This document shows positions 33,400-46,400 of a stretch of 64,000 nucleotides of DNA, piece after piece. Source of the DNA: Allolobophora icterica. Lineage: Eukaryota; Annelida; Clitellata; Crassiclitellata; Lumbricidae. Both the position numbers and the translations under genes were made by a program. Each line of letters opens with the position of its first letter. The stretch's first letter is position 1. The stretch covers positions 38,977,888 through 39,041,887 of the forward strand of contig OY744613.1 in NCBI GenBank assembly GCA_963556255.1. Direction: 5' to 3'. The notes below the pieces were generated by a model that was not told the DNA's origin, made no database searches, and saw only the letters and a program-made list of their open reading frames with translations.

Positions 33400-33700
33400 C
33401 GGTATACATTAAAGAGCCACAGCCTCGCGGCTCTAAACAATTCCGCACGCATGGTGGAACATAATTTAAGTAGGACATATTATAGCAAAAGGTCTTCACA
33501 TGACCGCATAACCAAGCTTGAAGTTGGGATCGAGTCCCGTAGGCGGACAGCTTTGTAGGCTGCAATTTGCGCCGTGTAAAATACACTGCTGTCTGTTCTG
33601 TTAGTAGTTAAGATTTATCGCATAACATGTACTTGTACAGCGCAGTGCGTTTGCAGGCGCTTAATTAAAGAAAAAATATTATTATTATTATTATTATGTA
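33400..33700 (+). mobile_element. SINE with tRNA-like B box and (ATT)n tail
   Basis: TTGGGATCGAGTCCCGTAGG resembles a tRNA T-arm. The 3' part GCGCAGTGCGTTTGCAGGCG plus TTAATTAAAG and (ATT)n matches the tail at 25830. Confidence 0.55.
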
Positions 33701-33714
33701 TCCAATCGGGTGAA

Positions 33715-34560
33715 TGCTGGATGCAAATGTAACTTTTCGATGGTCTTACCGACCTGCTTCAATCCTTGCTCAGAATTCGTTTCTCACCAGTGGTCTCATC
33801 TCAAGGGCATCTATACTCCCTTATCCAGGCTACTTCCTCGGTGATCTAAAGTTGGTCATACCCCTTCTAAAATGTATCTATAGTCTCTTATCCGGTCTAC
33901 TTTCTCGGTGGCCTAAGGTTGGTCGTACACCTTGACGATAGGGTCCAGATCATTGGAGTGTATGCGCACCGGGGCCGGGCCAGGAGGCATTAGTTAAGGA
34001 ATTTAGTTAAGATTAGTTAAGATTATTCCTAGAATTAATCCAAGGAATGCCAGCCATACATCTAGAAGCTGTTACGTGGATACTGGGGTGACCCCGCTTA
34101 GCGGGATTGTATCCCTTTGGGGCCGCCCATTGCTACCAATAGCTAGTATCAGTCTAATTGTACTTAAAAGTTGGAATTGTGATTTTGTTGTTATTGGTCG
34201 CAATAAACCTTTTTTTTTATTTGATAGTGGTCATTCTCATAATTATCACCATTATTGATAATTAGAAGCTCCTTGATTTCTTCATGTCTTCTTCCTGCAA
34301 GTTTCTTTACCTCTCATGACAGGTGACCTATTCTAGTTGTTGAAATCACTCTTCAATAATCTCAATACAAAGCCTCAAAACTGGTCAGGGTAAAATAAAG
34401 GAAAGTTGGGTGCAACGAATAGAAAGGAGTGGATCTAAGGCGGATCAGGATGATCGGAGATGGTGGATCGATAGAGGTGAATCGGAAAGTACAAGCGCAG
34501 GATGGAAGGAAATTCCGAGGAAGATAACTTCTGTACGTAGGCTATGTATTAGAGCACTTG
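33715..34560. other. Intergenic, no gene seen
   Basis: No exon or RNA gene recognised. Near 34400-34520 a short plus-strand text (KESWVQRIERSGSKAD-like) is open but unrecognised. Confidence 0.35.
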
Positions 34561-34689
34561 TATAGCACCCTTTAAGTAACTCACAAAAGAACTCACGCAT
34601 GGATACCTATGCATTGCCAACCAAATGTGTAAACACTTGGACAGCCGAATCGTGTGTGTATACACGCCGAGGCGCACACCATAAAATTA

Positions 34690-35060
34690 CCCAGTGTTTA
34701 ATCTAGACGTCTTTTGGGCGGAAATTCCCCCAGGATTTATGTTTCCCCCAGAGGCCAGCAATATTTTAACGTAGACACCTTTTGGGGGAAATTCCCCCAG
34801 GATACATATTGCGCTCCCCAGAGACGAGGAAACGAGTAATATCTTAATAAAATTTACAGAATAAGATATATGAAAGTTTTAGAGAGATGAATTCCTGAAA
34901 AAAGGTCGTGAACGTTTTCAGTTTGCAAAAAAGAGTAAGGAAAGTGCGATGAATTACTATAAAAAATTTTTGGTCGTATGGAAAACACGGATGAAATTTC
35001 CCAAAGAAACGTCGCCCTTGTTGGTCCCCCGACAAACCTAGTTTCCCTCCTCAAAAGAAT
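34690..35060. repeat. Undefined GC-rich repeat remnant
   Basis: Two copies of TTTTGGG(C/G)GGAAATTCCCCCAGGAT lie 90 bp apart, followed by AAAAAAGGTCGTGAAC-type text resembling MITE interiors elsewhere in the window. No inverted ends or duplication could be fixed. Confidence 0.45.
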
Positions 35061-35345
35061 ATTTTATAAAAAAAATAGTTATATTATAATTCCAGTCTGT
35101 TCTACATGCGAAGAAATTATAGAATTATACCTAATTTAATCAACTCGCAGACTTTTTACCTGAACGTACACAAGAAGCCTGAAGTCGTACTTAGAGAATA
35201 ATTGAATGATTGAATGTGTGAGCTAATTAGTGAATGAGTGAATGAGGGAGAGAGCGAACGAGTGAGCGAGTGAGTGACTGACTGCCGGAATATCTGAATG
35301 CCTGAATGACTGATTGAGATACCTAGGCATGGCTGTCCGACTGAC

Positions 35346-37276
35346 ACGGAGCTCCACATCTGTAATCTTTTGCCCAATCCAAGTGAAATCCATCCACCCA
35401 CACGATCTTATAAAAGAAAAATTCATTATTAACTCTTTGTTCTTTTGTTCGCCAACGTCATAGTCTTCATCGTAATCACCATAGTCATCATTATCATCGC
35501 CATCTTCCGACACCATCATCACTACCGTAATCCCTCGCCACCGGACTAGGATCTCCTTTTGACTATCCCTTGGGTAACCCCTCTCACTCGACGTTGTGCT
35601 CTCGAATAAGCTAGTACCCTGCGCTAAGCTTTCGAGTAACGGTTTAGAAATTTGGAGATTACGATTACGATGATCAACATTATCAGCACTACCTCCGCCA
35701 ACACCACCACCACCACCGCCACTACCTCAAATCATCATCATCGTCATCATTTTCATGAACAACAACATCATCTCCACCACCACCACCTTCAATCATCATA
35801 ATCATCACCGTCATCATCTTCATCAACAGTAACATCATCTACACCACCGCCACCTCTCCATCATAATCGTCGTCGTCGTCATCATCTTCATCAACAACAA
35901 CATCATCTAGACCACCACCAATACCTCCAATCATCATAACCATCATCGTCATCATCTTCATCAACAGTAACATCATCTACACCACAGCCACCTCTCCTCA
36001 TCATAGTCATCATCATCATCTTCATCAAGAACAACATCATCCACCACCATCACCACCATCACCACCACCACCTCCCATCATTATAATCATTATAATCGGC
36101 ATAACCTTCATCATCGTCAAAGCAGAAGCAGTCCTACTTTCATAATTATTTTCGACATTTCTTACGCTTCCTCCAAAATTTAATCCGAAGAAACGGCGTT
36201 CCTTTTTGTCCAGAGGGCACCAGGTACTCGATCCCGTGTGTCTGAAGCACCAACCTTTATCGGCTTTTCCAAAGATCGAACCACAGGCTGGATACAAGTA
36301 TGAGCAACAAGCACAAGCAATCTGTGTAAGTACGTATGTATGTACGTATGTATGCATGCATGTATGTATGTATGTATGCATGTAGCTGGCTACTTATGGA
36401 GCGTCTTTTGTGAACCTCGTCCGGAGGGGCACAAGGGGGCGCATTTGCGCCACCTGGATTTTGCAAAAAAAATTTTCTATGCACATTTTTCCATGCCAAA
36501 GGTCATTTTGCCCCGCCCCCCACCCAATTTGTTTGCCCCTCCTAAAAAAGATTTGCGCCCCCTAAACAAATTCCTGCAGACGCCCGTGCTCACGAGGGCG
36601 CCTGCATACATGTCTTAAGACCTTTTCCTTCTCTCGAAGCTTTCGCACTGGGAGCGCTGCTGAGAGGCCTCAGCTGTGAGCATGCGTGCAATTATATGTA
36701 ATCTCCAAAACTCAGAGCATAATGTATACGTATTGTCCTGGGTTTGGAAAATTTAGACTCAGATACTGATTTCTGACAGAGAAGATTTTTATAATTTATT
36801 GTGTCTGTTTGTGTGCTACTAAACTGATTAAGGAGTGCTAACATGGTGAAAGATTAAAAGCAAAGAATCCATGGCATCTTGGGTGATTCTTTATATCCAG
36901 TTGACGGAGAGATTGAACGCTGCGAGTGTGCGTGCTGGGAATGATCGCTCTGTTAGATCACTGAGGGAATCTTTGATGGATATATTTATGTGACTTTGGT
37001 CATCGTTGTTCCCCTTTTATTAAGAAAGTTTCGCCGTAGAAACAGCAGAAAGGTGTGCTAAGTGAAAACTTGAGCAAATTGAAAGACGTGGGAAGCATTA
37101 CCTACAGTGGAGTTTATGATTTAGGCGAAAGAGATGAATCGTTTCATACCTGAACTTCTCATGGTAACTGCTTTGGCATTGAAGCAAAGACATGCGCCAA
37201 TGGGTGGATATTTCTCAGTGATATTGCCTCTGTTAAAGGTCACCAGAGATAAGACGAATATCAGTAATATCACCAT
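35346..37276 (-). CDS. Gene C: partial third copy, signal peptide plus SH3b-like domain only
   Basis: Three minus-strand exons match genes A and B: 37276-37150 (MVILLIFVLSLVTFNRG signal, CLCF, MRSSG; donor TCAG|GTATGA), 36287-36166 (CGSIFGKADKGWCF, ending GGAGGAAGC|GTAAGA) and 35406-35346 (WVDGFHLDWAKDYRC; donor CCGT|GTCAGT). Exon lengths 127, 122 and 61 nt equal those of gene B, with the same phases. I found no exon 4-6 downstream (no CVAYV or GHAAV block between here and 21 kb), so the copy is either truncated to a secreted SH3b-like protein or its other exons have decayed. An in-frame ATG at 37318 would add 14 residues. Confidence 0.65.
35560..35675 (+). mobile_element. LINE 3' UTR fragment
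   Basis: CTCGAATAAGCTAGTACCCTGCGC...TTTAGAAATTTGGAGATTACGATTACG is the 3' tail shared with LINE ends at 46330-46400 and 63590-63655. Confidence 0.6.
35728..36060. repeat. ~69-bp higher-order ATC/ACC minisatellite, about five units
   Basis: Units read AATCATCATNATCATC, CATCATCTTCATCAACA, then ACATCATCTACACCACC; successive units alternate between AACAACAACATC and AACAGTAACATC. It lies in intron 2 of gene C, about 100 bp past the exon 2 donor. Confidence 0.8.
36410..36600. repeat. Possible GC-rich MITE remnant
   Basis: GTCCGGAGGGGCACAAGGGGGCG at the left and CAGACGCCCGTGCTCACGAGG at the right enclose GCGCCCCCT/TTTGCCCC text like other short elements in the window, but no target duplication was found. 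It lies in intron 1 of gene C. Confidence 0.4.
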
Positions 37277-37671
37277 TTTGCGCCAGATCATTCTGTGGTA
37301 TAAATTCAATTCTGGCATTATTTCATAACTCTGAAACGTGCATTTCGTTCAAAACAAGAAAAAGGATTGAAAACTGTCTTCTATAAGCAGAAAATGTCTT
37401 CGTAGTTGCTTCTAATGGAAGTGGTCAAAATGCCAATGGTAGAATGTTACACAACCCCTCTAACTGGCACAAGTCATGATTTGTCTGAGTCCTAAACGAG
37501 TGGATGGACAGTAGGCCTAACAGGTCCGCACGGAACCAAAGCATAGTGTTCGAAAACGGGAGAACTTGGGTGCCTAGTGCCGCATCGAAACGCTGCTATG
37601 CAGAATAACAAGACATGAAAATATCTATGTCACCGGTTGGTAGCCAGCGCAGTGATAGCCTCTCCAACGTA

Positions 37672-38208
<537 letters not shown>

Positions 38209-38209
38209 T

Positions 38210-38640
38210 TTGTATAGCGCCGTAGCCAACCTAGGCTCAAAAAGGGCGCTGTACATGAGTTCAAAAATTCAATGGAAGTCATCTGATTGCATGAACAGAT
38301 AGGTTTTGAGCTCTGATTTGAATGTCTCCAGAGATGACGTATTCTTCACATGGTCTGGAAGACCGTTCCATGCAGTGGTTCCAGCGACAGAGAAGGAACA
38401 GTCGCAAAACCTCGTAGAATACTGCGGGACTTGCAGCAGAAGTTTTTGAAGAGGATCGTTGCCGACATCTGTTCCGGTTGTCTTCTGCCTGAATGCAGCA
38501 GTCTGAGATATACTGTAATCTGGCATGAGGTCATGCAACGCAGCTTGTTTTCGTGTTTTTCTCGGATTTCGCTCTTGATTTTCGACCAGACTCATCCTTG
38601 GGGTTTGGCTGTGAACTTAAATTTTTTCTCAGCAGCGACT
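38210..38640 (-). mobile_element. LINE ORF2 3' end, 5'-truncated
   Basis: The minus strand encodes CDCSFSVAGTTAWNGLPDHV, KNTSSLETFKSELKTYLF and stops, the typical C-terminus of CR1-like ORF2. A short 3' UTR (GCGCTATACAAATCG) and (TTC)n tail follow. Intact frame over 108 codons. Confidence 0.85.
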
Positions 38641-39156
38641 GTCGATGTAAGACTTATGTCTTGATCATTTTACAGTGGTGCTAACGAAGTTATCAGGTTG
38701 CTATATATAAACATTGTTGTAGGTAGGCGCCTATACCTGACCGGATGGCACGTGTGGTAGACCTATGGAAGGATGGGTCTTGCTCCGGAAATAGACTAGC
38801 GCCAAAACTAGCTAAAGTGTTTGCGAGGTCAGGTGCCTTAGTCTGCAGTAGGATTCTTGTTAGTGGCAGGCTGGTGCTATTGTTTGAGCCGACGTTGGCT
38901 TTAGGCCTAGTCGCCCTTGTGGCTGACACTAAGTCTTGTACTTTCGGACGGTCGACGCTGAAGGTCTTATTTAGACTTGTTGACTCGTGTTTGATGTCGG
39001 ACGTTGATCTGTTCTTCGAGACTGTTCTGATGTCGTGTATGCTGTCGCTCTTGCTGTCGTTTGCTTCGTCTTCTAGTTGAGGTATTCTAATTCTCGCTTG
39101 TATTATTGCTCATTAAATTGTTAAATCTTATCTTTGTCCCCCTAGACAACTTCCAA

Positions 39157-39250
39157 CAACATATACATATACATACATATACATATATATATATTACTAT
39201 GCAAGAAAGAATTCTATATATAATTATATATATATATATATATATATATT
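39157..39250. repeat. (TA)n and ACATATACAT microsatellite
   Basis: Two AT-dinucleotide runs joined by GCAAGAAAGAATTC. Confidence 0.85.
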
Positions 39251-39437
39251 ATGATACCTGAAAGAATTCTCGCAACTTGACTACAATATACGAGCAACGT
39301 AGATGACAACTGAATGCAGTTGATCGTATCTGAACTTTCTCTTCCGTACATGCGTCATTTTATTTAGAAATTTAATGGATGCAATTATATGCAATTTAAT
39401 TAATTCGATATTTCAACGCAGTCAAATATTGATTGTG

Positions 39438-40744
39438 TACTGGTTCTCAAAAGTTTCGAATCACTTGCCGTTTTTTCTACTCTTTGATTCATTCTTCTGT
39501 AGACCTATTCAGATAAATAGTGCAGCGCCGGTGAACATATGCACGCAAAAGAAAAGTTTTCTTATTGTTTGGTTACAATTTTGTAACTTTCTTTCTTTTA
39601 ATTAAGATAAGATTAATTTTTTATCACGTGGAGGATTTGCCGATGTGATAAAGCCAGAAACATTCACGTCACCGGCCCATGCTTCTTGTGTGTAAAGTAC
39701 ACATATAATTTGTTGAAATAATCAACATCATGTACTGCACAATTATAAACCTTCCCTATGATGTAGTGGCCTTGAAAATTGCCGATTTTATGCGTCAATG
39801 ATGGATCGATCAGTATCTTACGAGCCGCCCATTGCTCTTCACCACTTGTCTGCAGCGTATCGGCACAGAGTGGACCAGCTTCGCGATGTGGTCGTGGATG
39901 ACGACATGGTTACAGCCGGCGATGAACGACTCGATCATCTCGCTGTTGGTCGTCGGATTTCTCTTGGATATCTCCGAAGCTAATTTATCCCAGAGATTGT
40001 CAATTCTATTTAGACTCAGTGATTGGGGAGGCCAGTCCAGTGTCCTGGTGTTGTTCTGGCACTTCCAGTTGGTGACCATTTTGGCGCAATGTCATGGCGC
40101 ATTGTCATCCTGAAACTTTCTCACACGGTTGGCCAAAGATATAGCCTCCGGCGAAGTGTTCGGTCCTGGCGTGACGTCGACGCGCGAGGAGGACCGGACA
40201 GATCCTTGTCGATCACTTCCTTGTTCTTATGTCGGATCTTGACGACTGCGCTCTGGTTGAATCCGATTCTTTGTCGATCTGCTAGCTCGAGAAACCCTCT
40301 TGGTGCATCACGTACACAAGAATTCGTTGCTTCATTGTCAGGTTCCGACCCTTCTTCATTGTTGTTAGTGCGTGCTATCCAAGTTTCATAATTTGGTGAT
40401 ATCCAACACCCCTCATTAATATTTAAGAGTTTCACGTTTCTCTTCCGTAATTGGTTGACAAAAGATTGGCCAGCTTAGCGAGCAATGATTGGTAAATCAT
40501 GATTGAACTTTTACGGACAATCCTTCCTTTCTAGGGAGAATTATTTCAAGTACATGTATTATTTTGTACCATAATTAACGTGAAATTAAGTCATCCAACT
40601 GCAGTTGTGGACTTTCGAAGCTATAGAGACATTCCCTGTAACACTATATATAGAATTAAGTCTATTAACTCTAAGGCTGCATAGGCTGAAATTGAAATGA
40701 ACGTAAAATTTGTTGATGATTCAAAATTTTTGCACACCACTGTA
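39438..40744 (-). mobile_element. Degenerate Tc1-like element
   Basis: The right end reads GCACACCACTGTA with ATTCAAAATTTTTGC inside; the left end TACTGGTTCTCAAAAGTTTCG is a decayed copy of it. Minus-strand text gives a Tc1 N-terminus (near 40220-40130: KDLSGPPRASTSRQDRTLRR) and C-terminus (near 40040-39950: TLDWPPQSLSLNRIDNLWD). The central part with the first catalytic Asp is deleted, so it cannot move by itself. Confidence 0.85.
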
Positions 40745-41750
40745 TGTAATCGCATCTGGTGTTTTGAATTGGTATGCAAGTTATTTTACTTCGAAATGAT
40801 TGCAATTTCGTGTTTTTAATTAATTAAAAATATCAGCACTAATGAAATCTGAACTATCCTTATTTCTGTACCAGTACTAAGCCATCAGTTATAGAGTCTA
40901 TTGATCTCAGATAATAGTTAGCTGTGTTGAGCGCTTAATAAAGTCTCTAAAATAATCAGATATGAAGCTGTTCAACTGTTTGTCGAAAATCAATACGTAA
41001 ATCACCAAAAGGTAATTAAGCACAGCTTTTCCACAACCCCTTTCTGCAATTAGGCCTATTCTTCAGTCTGACTTTATCGTTTTGCTTCTTCCGCTGTCAA
41101 TATCGTCCGCCATTCGCTGAGCCCAGCTGTTTCCTTTGTCGTACTGCTAACTGAACTTAATTGAAAACAAGCTCTGCTTTTCCGTCATGGGTCAGCTGTC
41201 ACCCAAATTCATTTGCACTGAATTTAATACCATTCCATACAATTGTTCTCAACTGGGTATTTCCTTTCTCAGTAAGTTACCAGCTTCCAAATTAAAGCAC
41301 CTTGCCTCAGCTAACTTTGCAATGTGATGTGGACGGAGTAGTCATTAATTTTGGTAGCTTTTAATTGCTTTCAGGATTCAAATCACTGCATAGTACAATC
41401 AGTGAATAATGTGATCAGTTGGAATACTCCGTCCTAATTTTCAGGACACATCGATTAGATGTGCTACATGGCTTACATTTTAGTTGATTCGTATTTGGGC
41501 CTAACACTACCATTTAGGCCTAATACGAGGCCAAATACTTGCTTGTACATATTTAATAGACCCAAATTTCGGTTGGAATACAGCGACCAGAGCGATGTCC
41601 CGCTTATTACAATGACGATTTTGGAGTTGCAGGCCGCTGCATAATTGCGATTGTTACCTATCAGGTAACAAAACAAAAACAACATATAGGGCCTAATGAA
41701 ACATTGTATCATCTCAGGATTCGGCCTGACTGCATGCAGAATCACGCGGT
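40745..41750. other. Intergenic, no gene seen
   Basis: No coding exon, RNA or delimited repeat recognised. Confidence 0.4.
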
Positions 41751-41754
41751 TAAT

Positions 41755-42065
41755 GTAAATGTAAATGTAATTATTAGCGATTTTCTATAGCGACCGCATA
41801 TGGCCTCGACCCTGCTCATTTTTCAATGAATTGATCGGGTGAGATCCTTCACCACCGCTTGCCCGTTTGAATGGGTGCCACGCCATTTAAGGTCCTCGTA
41901 TTGGGACCGTGCTAGCCCGAGATTTAAATCTCTGAAATAAGCCACATTCGGGAAGCGAACCGCGGTCCGCATGCGCTCTAACACAGAGTAGCATGAGACG
42001 CGCAGCCAACGCTCTTACCGATGTAGCTAACTGGACCAGCTGGTATTGTGTCCTGATTCTGTGAA
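41755..42065 (-). mobile_element. tRNA-derived SINE (tRNA-Met-like head) with (ACATTT)n tail
   Basis: On the minus strand GTTAGCTACATCGGTAAGAG (A box), CTCATGC (CAT anticodon loop) and GCGGTTCGCTTCCC (B box) form the head near 42040-41950. A 180-bp body ends in TTACATTTACATTTACATT at 41752-41772. Confidence 0.75.
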
Positions 42066-42377
42066 CCAGGACAATAATATACCAGTGACTATTCGAGGCA
42101 ACAGTTCTGAAGAATGCATGATTAACCTGAGTCATTTGACATGATGGCCTTGTGGAAATCGCCTTCTAGGCCTATTCAATGCTGCTTTAGGAAGTCATGT
42201 AGCCGTGAAACGAGATGTCAATTATTGATTAATTATTGTTGTTTAGGCCTTGTATATGGACAATTTGGACATATACCGGTAATGTTACGATCGTGTTTAA
42301 CTTTAAACTCAAACGCCTTTCTAATGATGCCCATGATATTAGTAGAGTAACTGGCTTTACCTACGAAGCATTATAAG

Positions 42378-42544
42378 CAGAGGCGTCTATCCCCTAAAGT
42401 CATTGAAGCAACTTCACCTCCCCTCCCTTCTTTTCCCATTTCCCTTCCTCCCCCCCCAATAATGATGGCACATACACTGACAAATCTCCCCCCATTTTTG
42501 GATGGAGCATTTGCTCCAAGGTTTCTATGGAGTAGACGCCCCTG
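42378..42544. mobile_element. MITE, TIR CAGAGGCGTCTA
   Basis: Ends CAGAGGCGTCTA and TAGACGCCCCTG. Flanks ATTATAAG (42370-42377) and ATTATGAG (42545-42552) match at 7 of 8 bases. Confidence 0.8.
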
Positions 42545-42816
42545 ATTATGAGCATTTCTCGAACATTTCGCTATTTGATGGTCTACATTTGAGTACCGCA
42601 CACGATTGGTTACTAACTTTGAGATCATTTAGGATTGCGCAGGTAGTGCTTTGTGAGATACTTAGGCCTGAAAGCAGCATATTATAAGTGTATGGATCAC
42701 TAGTTTGGCAATTTTTAAATAGAAAGTTAAATGGGGAAGGTATCCGATCTCGTAGTTCAACAAGGGGTTCACAATTTCGCGGTTCTGCATTATCTTTTAT
42801 GGCAGAAATCTTTTTG

Positions 42817-43092
42817 CAGGGGTGGCCCTAGCCCAAATAGTGCCCTAGGCAAAGCATACATTTTGCGCCCTCCGACCCCCACTCCATGGTCCACTCCACG
42901 TCACAACCCAATGAGGAACCAACCAGAGCATTACGCTGAGCTGAGTTATTCATTAATTTTTTAAATTAGTAATCATAAATCTGAAAGTGAAAAACTAAAC
43001 TGCTAAACACATTTTTGTGTGAAAATGGCGCCCCCTAGATTTTTGGCGCCCCACGCAACTGCCTGCTTTGCCTCTGCCTAGGGTTGGTACGG
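42817..43092. mobile_element. Probable MITE, TIR CAGGGGTGGCCCTAG
   Basis: Ends CAGGGGTGGCCCTAG and CTAGGGTTGGTACGG are imperfect inverted repeats. Flanks TCTTTTTG and TCTCTTTG match at 7 of 8. Interior has GCGCCCTCCGAC and GGCGCCCCACGC as in the other GC-rich elements. Confidence 0.6.
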
Positions 43093-43299
43093 TCTCTTTG
43101 CCAATGAGATACGATTTTGACACAGAATGTAGGCATATCAGTACGTCAATAGCCGAAGTGGAAACTTTCCAGTGCATATCACTTAGACTTAAATAATGTC
43201 TATTTACTAGAGGCATTTTTGTGGTCTGAAAAAAAACGAGGTGTATTTTGCCTGATGGTCCACAGCAGGTCGCGTTAATTTGTTTGACAATCACAGATA

Positions 43300-44150
43300 A
43301 GTAATTCTGTTCAACGATAGCTAATTTTTTTATAGTTTCTTTTCATCAGGGCTGTATAACTGTATAAATGCAATTACCGTTGCAATTGCATGTTCGTATG
43401 ATTCATTATAAGACACTTGTGTTTGCAAGTCAGCTGAAGCAAATAATGAGTTCGGTCTTTACATACTCTGGGACACTAAATCTTGTCATCCTTGAACCTA
43501 TAGAGTAAGGAGGTTTGCCGTCTTGATAGGCTCGTCAGTGGTTTTTGATCTTGCAGACCTGTTCTGTCTGCTCACTAATGCGAAGGGTATTAGCGTGATT
43601 ATCATTAAACTACCGTGATAGAGAATACAATGGATACTGGATGTGATCCGTTCAATATCCGAAACTTTAATTATTTGGAAAACAAAGGTTTACACCTGAA
43701 ACTGGATGATAAGATTTTCAACCTCAGATATGATTGGCATTATCACAAACGTAAGCTAGGAAATATTAGGATTCAAACTTCATAGATGGCTTTATCTGCG
43801 GGGATTATCCCTACGCAGTATACAACTTCTCTTAATTTTGGCACACCCTTGTGTTTATATTACCTAAACTAAACATGAGATTTACAATTTTAATTGCCAC
43901 GTTTAAGCTTATAATATTATTACATGACTCAATAGGTTATTCAGTGAAAACAAACAAAAAGTTGTGTCTCTGAAATCTGTTTTTTTGTGTTAGGAAACTT
44001 AGCGTTTGAATGTTTATAAAAGTCAGCATCTATGGAAGGTTAAACAAGCGATCGGATGTATAGAGGATTTGTTTTAAAATGACTAAAATAGACAATTATT
44101 GTGTATTCAGTTATAATAATAACAGAGTTTTAAGTGCCATTATTCGTAGA
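43300..44150. other. Intergenic, no gene seen
   Basis: Nothing recognisable on either strand. Confidence 0.4.
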
Positions 44151-44159
44151 CAGCAGAAG

Positions 44160-45115
44160 AGAAATCGATGCAACAATTCAGAAGCACTTGGAGTAGGGAG
44201 TTCAGTCCAGATAGGCCTGTGTGAAAAGTTCAGTCTTTAAGTTTTTCCTGAAGGTGGTGAGGGTCGCAGAGATCCTATGTTGGAGGGTAAGTTGTTCCAG
44301 ATTCGAAGGGCGGATGAGATGAAAGATTTTGATGCGGTTGTAGTGCGACACCGATGAAGGACAAGGGTTCGGGTTCCAGATGACCGCATGTTTTTCGACG
44401 GCATGTGGTTGTGAAGAAGGTCGGAGTGATATGAGGGTGTATTTGTTGTGATGCAGTATAGGTGATGACGGAGATTTTGTAGATGATTCTTTCCTTGACA
44501 GGTAGCCAGTGGAGAGATTTGAGGAGTGGCTTACTACTGGCACGATATGGGAGTTGCATACGATACGAGCGAGGCTGTTTTGGATGCGTTGGAGAGAGTT
44601 TAGATTTTTTGATGATGTTCCGTAGAGAAGACTGGTGCAGTAGTCAAGACGAGAGTAGATGGTGTTTGCAAGGTGTTTTGTGAGAAAAGGTCGGATGTGC
44701 CTGAGAGTCCGGATATATGGAAGTTGGTAGAGCGGATGCTTTCCGAAACTTGGAGATCCATTTACATTGTCGAGTCAAGTTTCACGCGAGAATTTTTACA
44801 CTGGTTGACAGGCTGGGTTGGAGAAAGTGGGATTCAGAGGACGATGTTTGGCAATTTGTGACCTGGTTCCAAAAACTATGGCTTCTGTCTTGGAAGGGTT
44901 TAGAAGTAGACCGTTTTCCAGGAATCAGCGGTTTACGGCATCTGCACAGCGGATCATGTTGTCACAGGCAGTGTCCCCAGGTGTGAGGGAGGCATAGAGT
45001 TGCGTGTCATCCGCATATTGGTGGTGTTGGGTTGGATGAGAAAACTAACTGGTGAGATTAACATGGAAAAAAGAAAAGGACCAAGAACACTACCCTGTTC
45101 TTTGTAACGGTTAAA
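44160..45115 (-). mobile_element. CR1/L2-like LINE, RT to C-terminus
   Basis: Minus-strand text includes QGSVLGPFLFSMLISPVSFL (about 45090), YADDTQLYASLTPGDTACD (about 45010-44960), SKTEAIVFG, NSLARIVCNSHIVP (about 44560), and the end TTFRKNLKTELFTQAYLD at 44202. Several frameshifts. The same family is seen at 6610, 10557, 31340 and 61230. Confidence 0.85.
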
Positions 45116-45239
45116 AATCTTGAGACTCTAGGCATGAACAATAGATACATATCAGCGATCTATTCAGATTCCGCTTTATCCTTGACTTTAAAACCGCATC
45201 TAATGTCATTTCGTAACACCCATAGTCCATACCAAACTG

Positions 45240-45775
45240 TAATAATTATTGCAATTCGCTCTTCCTGAATATAGACACCATCCAAATAGACCTCCTTCAA
45301 GCTAAACAGAATGCTCTCGCTCGTGTTGCAAATGAAAACCCCCCAAACACCATCATATCACAGCTGTCCTTAAATCACTCCGCTGGCTTAAAATTCTCGA
45401 ACAATTAGAACAGAAATTCGTATGACGGCCTACCTACAGCACACTCCAATCCTCCCAACCTTCCAATCTTCCTCAGTTATTCTCATTATTACCAATTCAC
45501 TCAACCCGTTCCTCGTCCGCTCGATAACACTTCTCCGTCCTTCCGCAGCCTCATCACTAAAATGTGCGAACGCTCCATGGCCATAAATTTTCGCCAATCT
45601 CGAATTAACTACCGCCAGTTACCAACTAATACGTGATCTATCTTACGAACTCACCAAATTGTTTTCTTCATACAGGTCTTTCTCTCAAAACTGACACTGC
45701 TCTTTCAGAATACCTTCTCTCATTCCTCCCCTTCCTCTTCGCGATGGCTGCTTCACTTCTATAACACCATTTGTA
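45240..45775 (+). mobile_element. LINE ORF2 fragment, opposite strand
   Basis: The plus strand gives LLQAKQNALARVANENPPNT followed by LSLNHSAGLKFSNN and, near 45500-45600, broken FRSLITKMCERSMAINF. The block is homologous to NSLARAVTG in other LINE copies. Confidence 0.65.
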
Positions 45776-45776
45776 T

Positions 45777-46230
45777 CGTATCGTATAATTTTATGGGCTT
45801 TTTGTAAAGCGCCTCTCGCGGTATGAACCATTCAGAGGCGCTTCCAGTGTGCGAGACCCCGAGAGAAAAAAACAGGATTTAAGGGGTGAATAAGAAGAAG
45901 GAACGCTAACAGATATAATGGTGGTGCTGACAGGAGGAGGAAGTAGGTTACAAAGGGACCTATGCAAGCAAAGGACCTGGCTTGAGCCATAGTTGTCCTG
46001 ACACGAGGAACTAAGAGGTCAAGGCGGTCAGAAGATCGGCGAGGACGCAGCGAAGCAGCGTAATGAGGCCGAAGCATTAGATCACACAAGTACTGTGGAG
46101 CAAGACCCGATTGAGATTTGAGCACAAGAATAAGCACTTTTTGCATTGGATACGGATAGGGAGAGGGAGCCAGTGGAGTTGTTCAACCATGAAGGTGGAA
46201 ATATGAGAGAACTCAGAGAGATGGGCAATT
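45777..46230 (-). mobile_element. LINE ORF2 fragment with 3' UTR
   Basis: The minus strand gives LILVLKSQSGLAPQYLCDLM, RPRRSSDRLDLLVPRVRTTM and, with frameshifts, RSFACIGPFVTYF. The 3' end GGCGCTTTACAAAAAGCCCA lies near 45800. Confidence 0.8.
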
Positions 46231-46289
46231 AGGCTAGCAGCAGCATTGACTTTAGCTGGCTTGACTGTTTGACTCTTTTGGATCTTTAC

Positions 46290-46400
46290 ATGGAACCGAT
46301 TTTGACCCTACCTACCTATCGATTTTGTTTTTACTAGGCACCTGTGAATAGGCTGGTTCCCGTGACTCCACTTTCTCTGGGCGATGTATAAATCTCGAGA
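46290..46400 (+). mobile_element. LINE 3' UTR fragment
   Basis: GTGAATAGGCTGGTTCCCGTG...CTCGAGATTACGATTGCG matches the 3' ends at 35560 and 63590. Confidence 0.55.
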
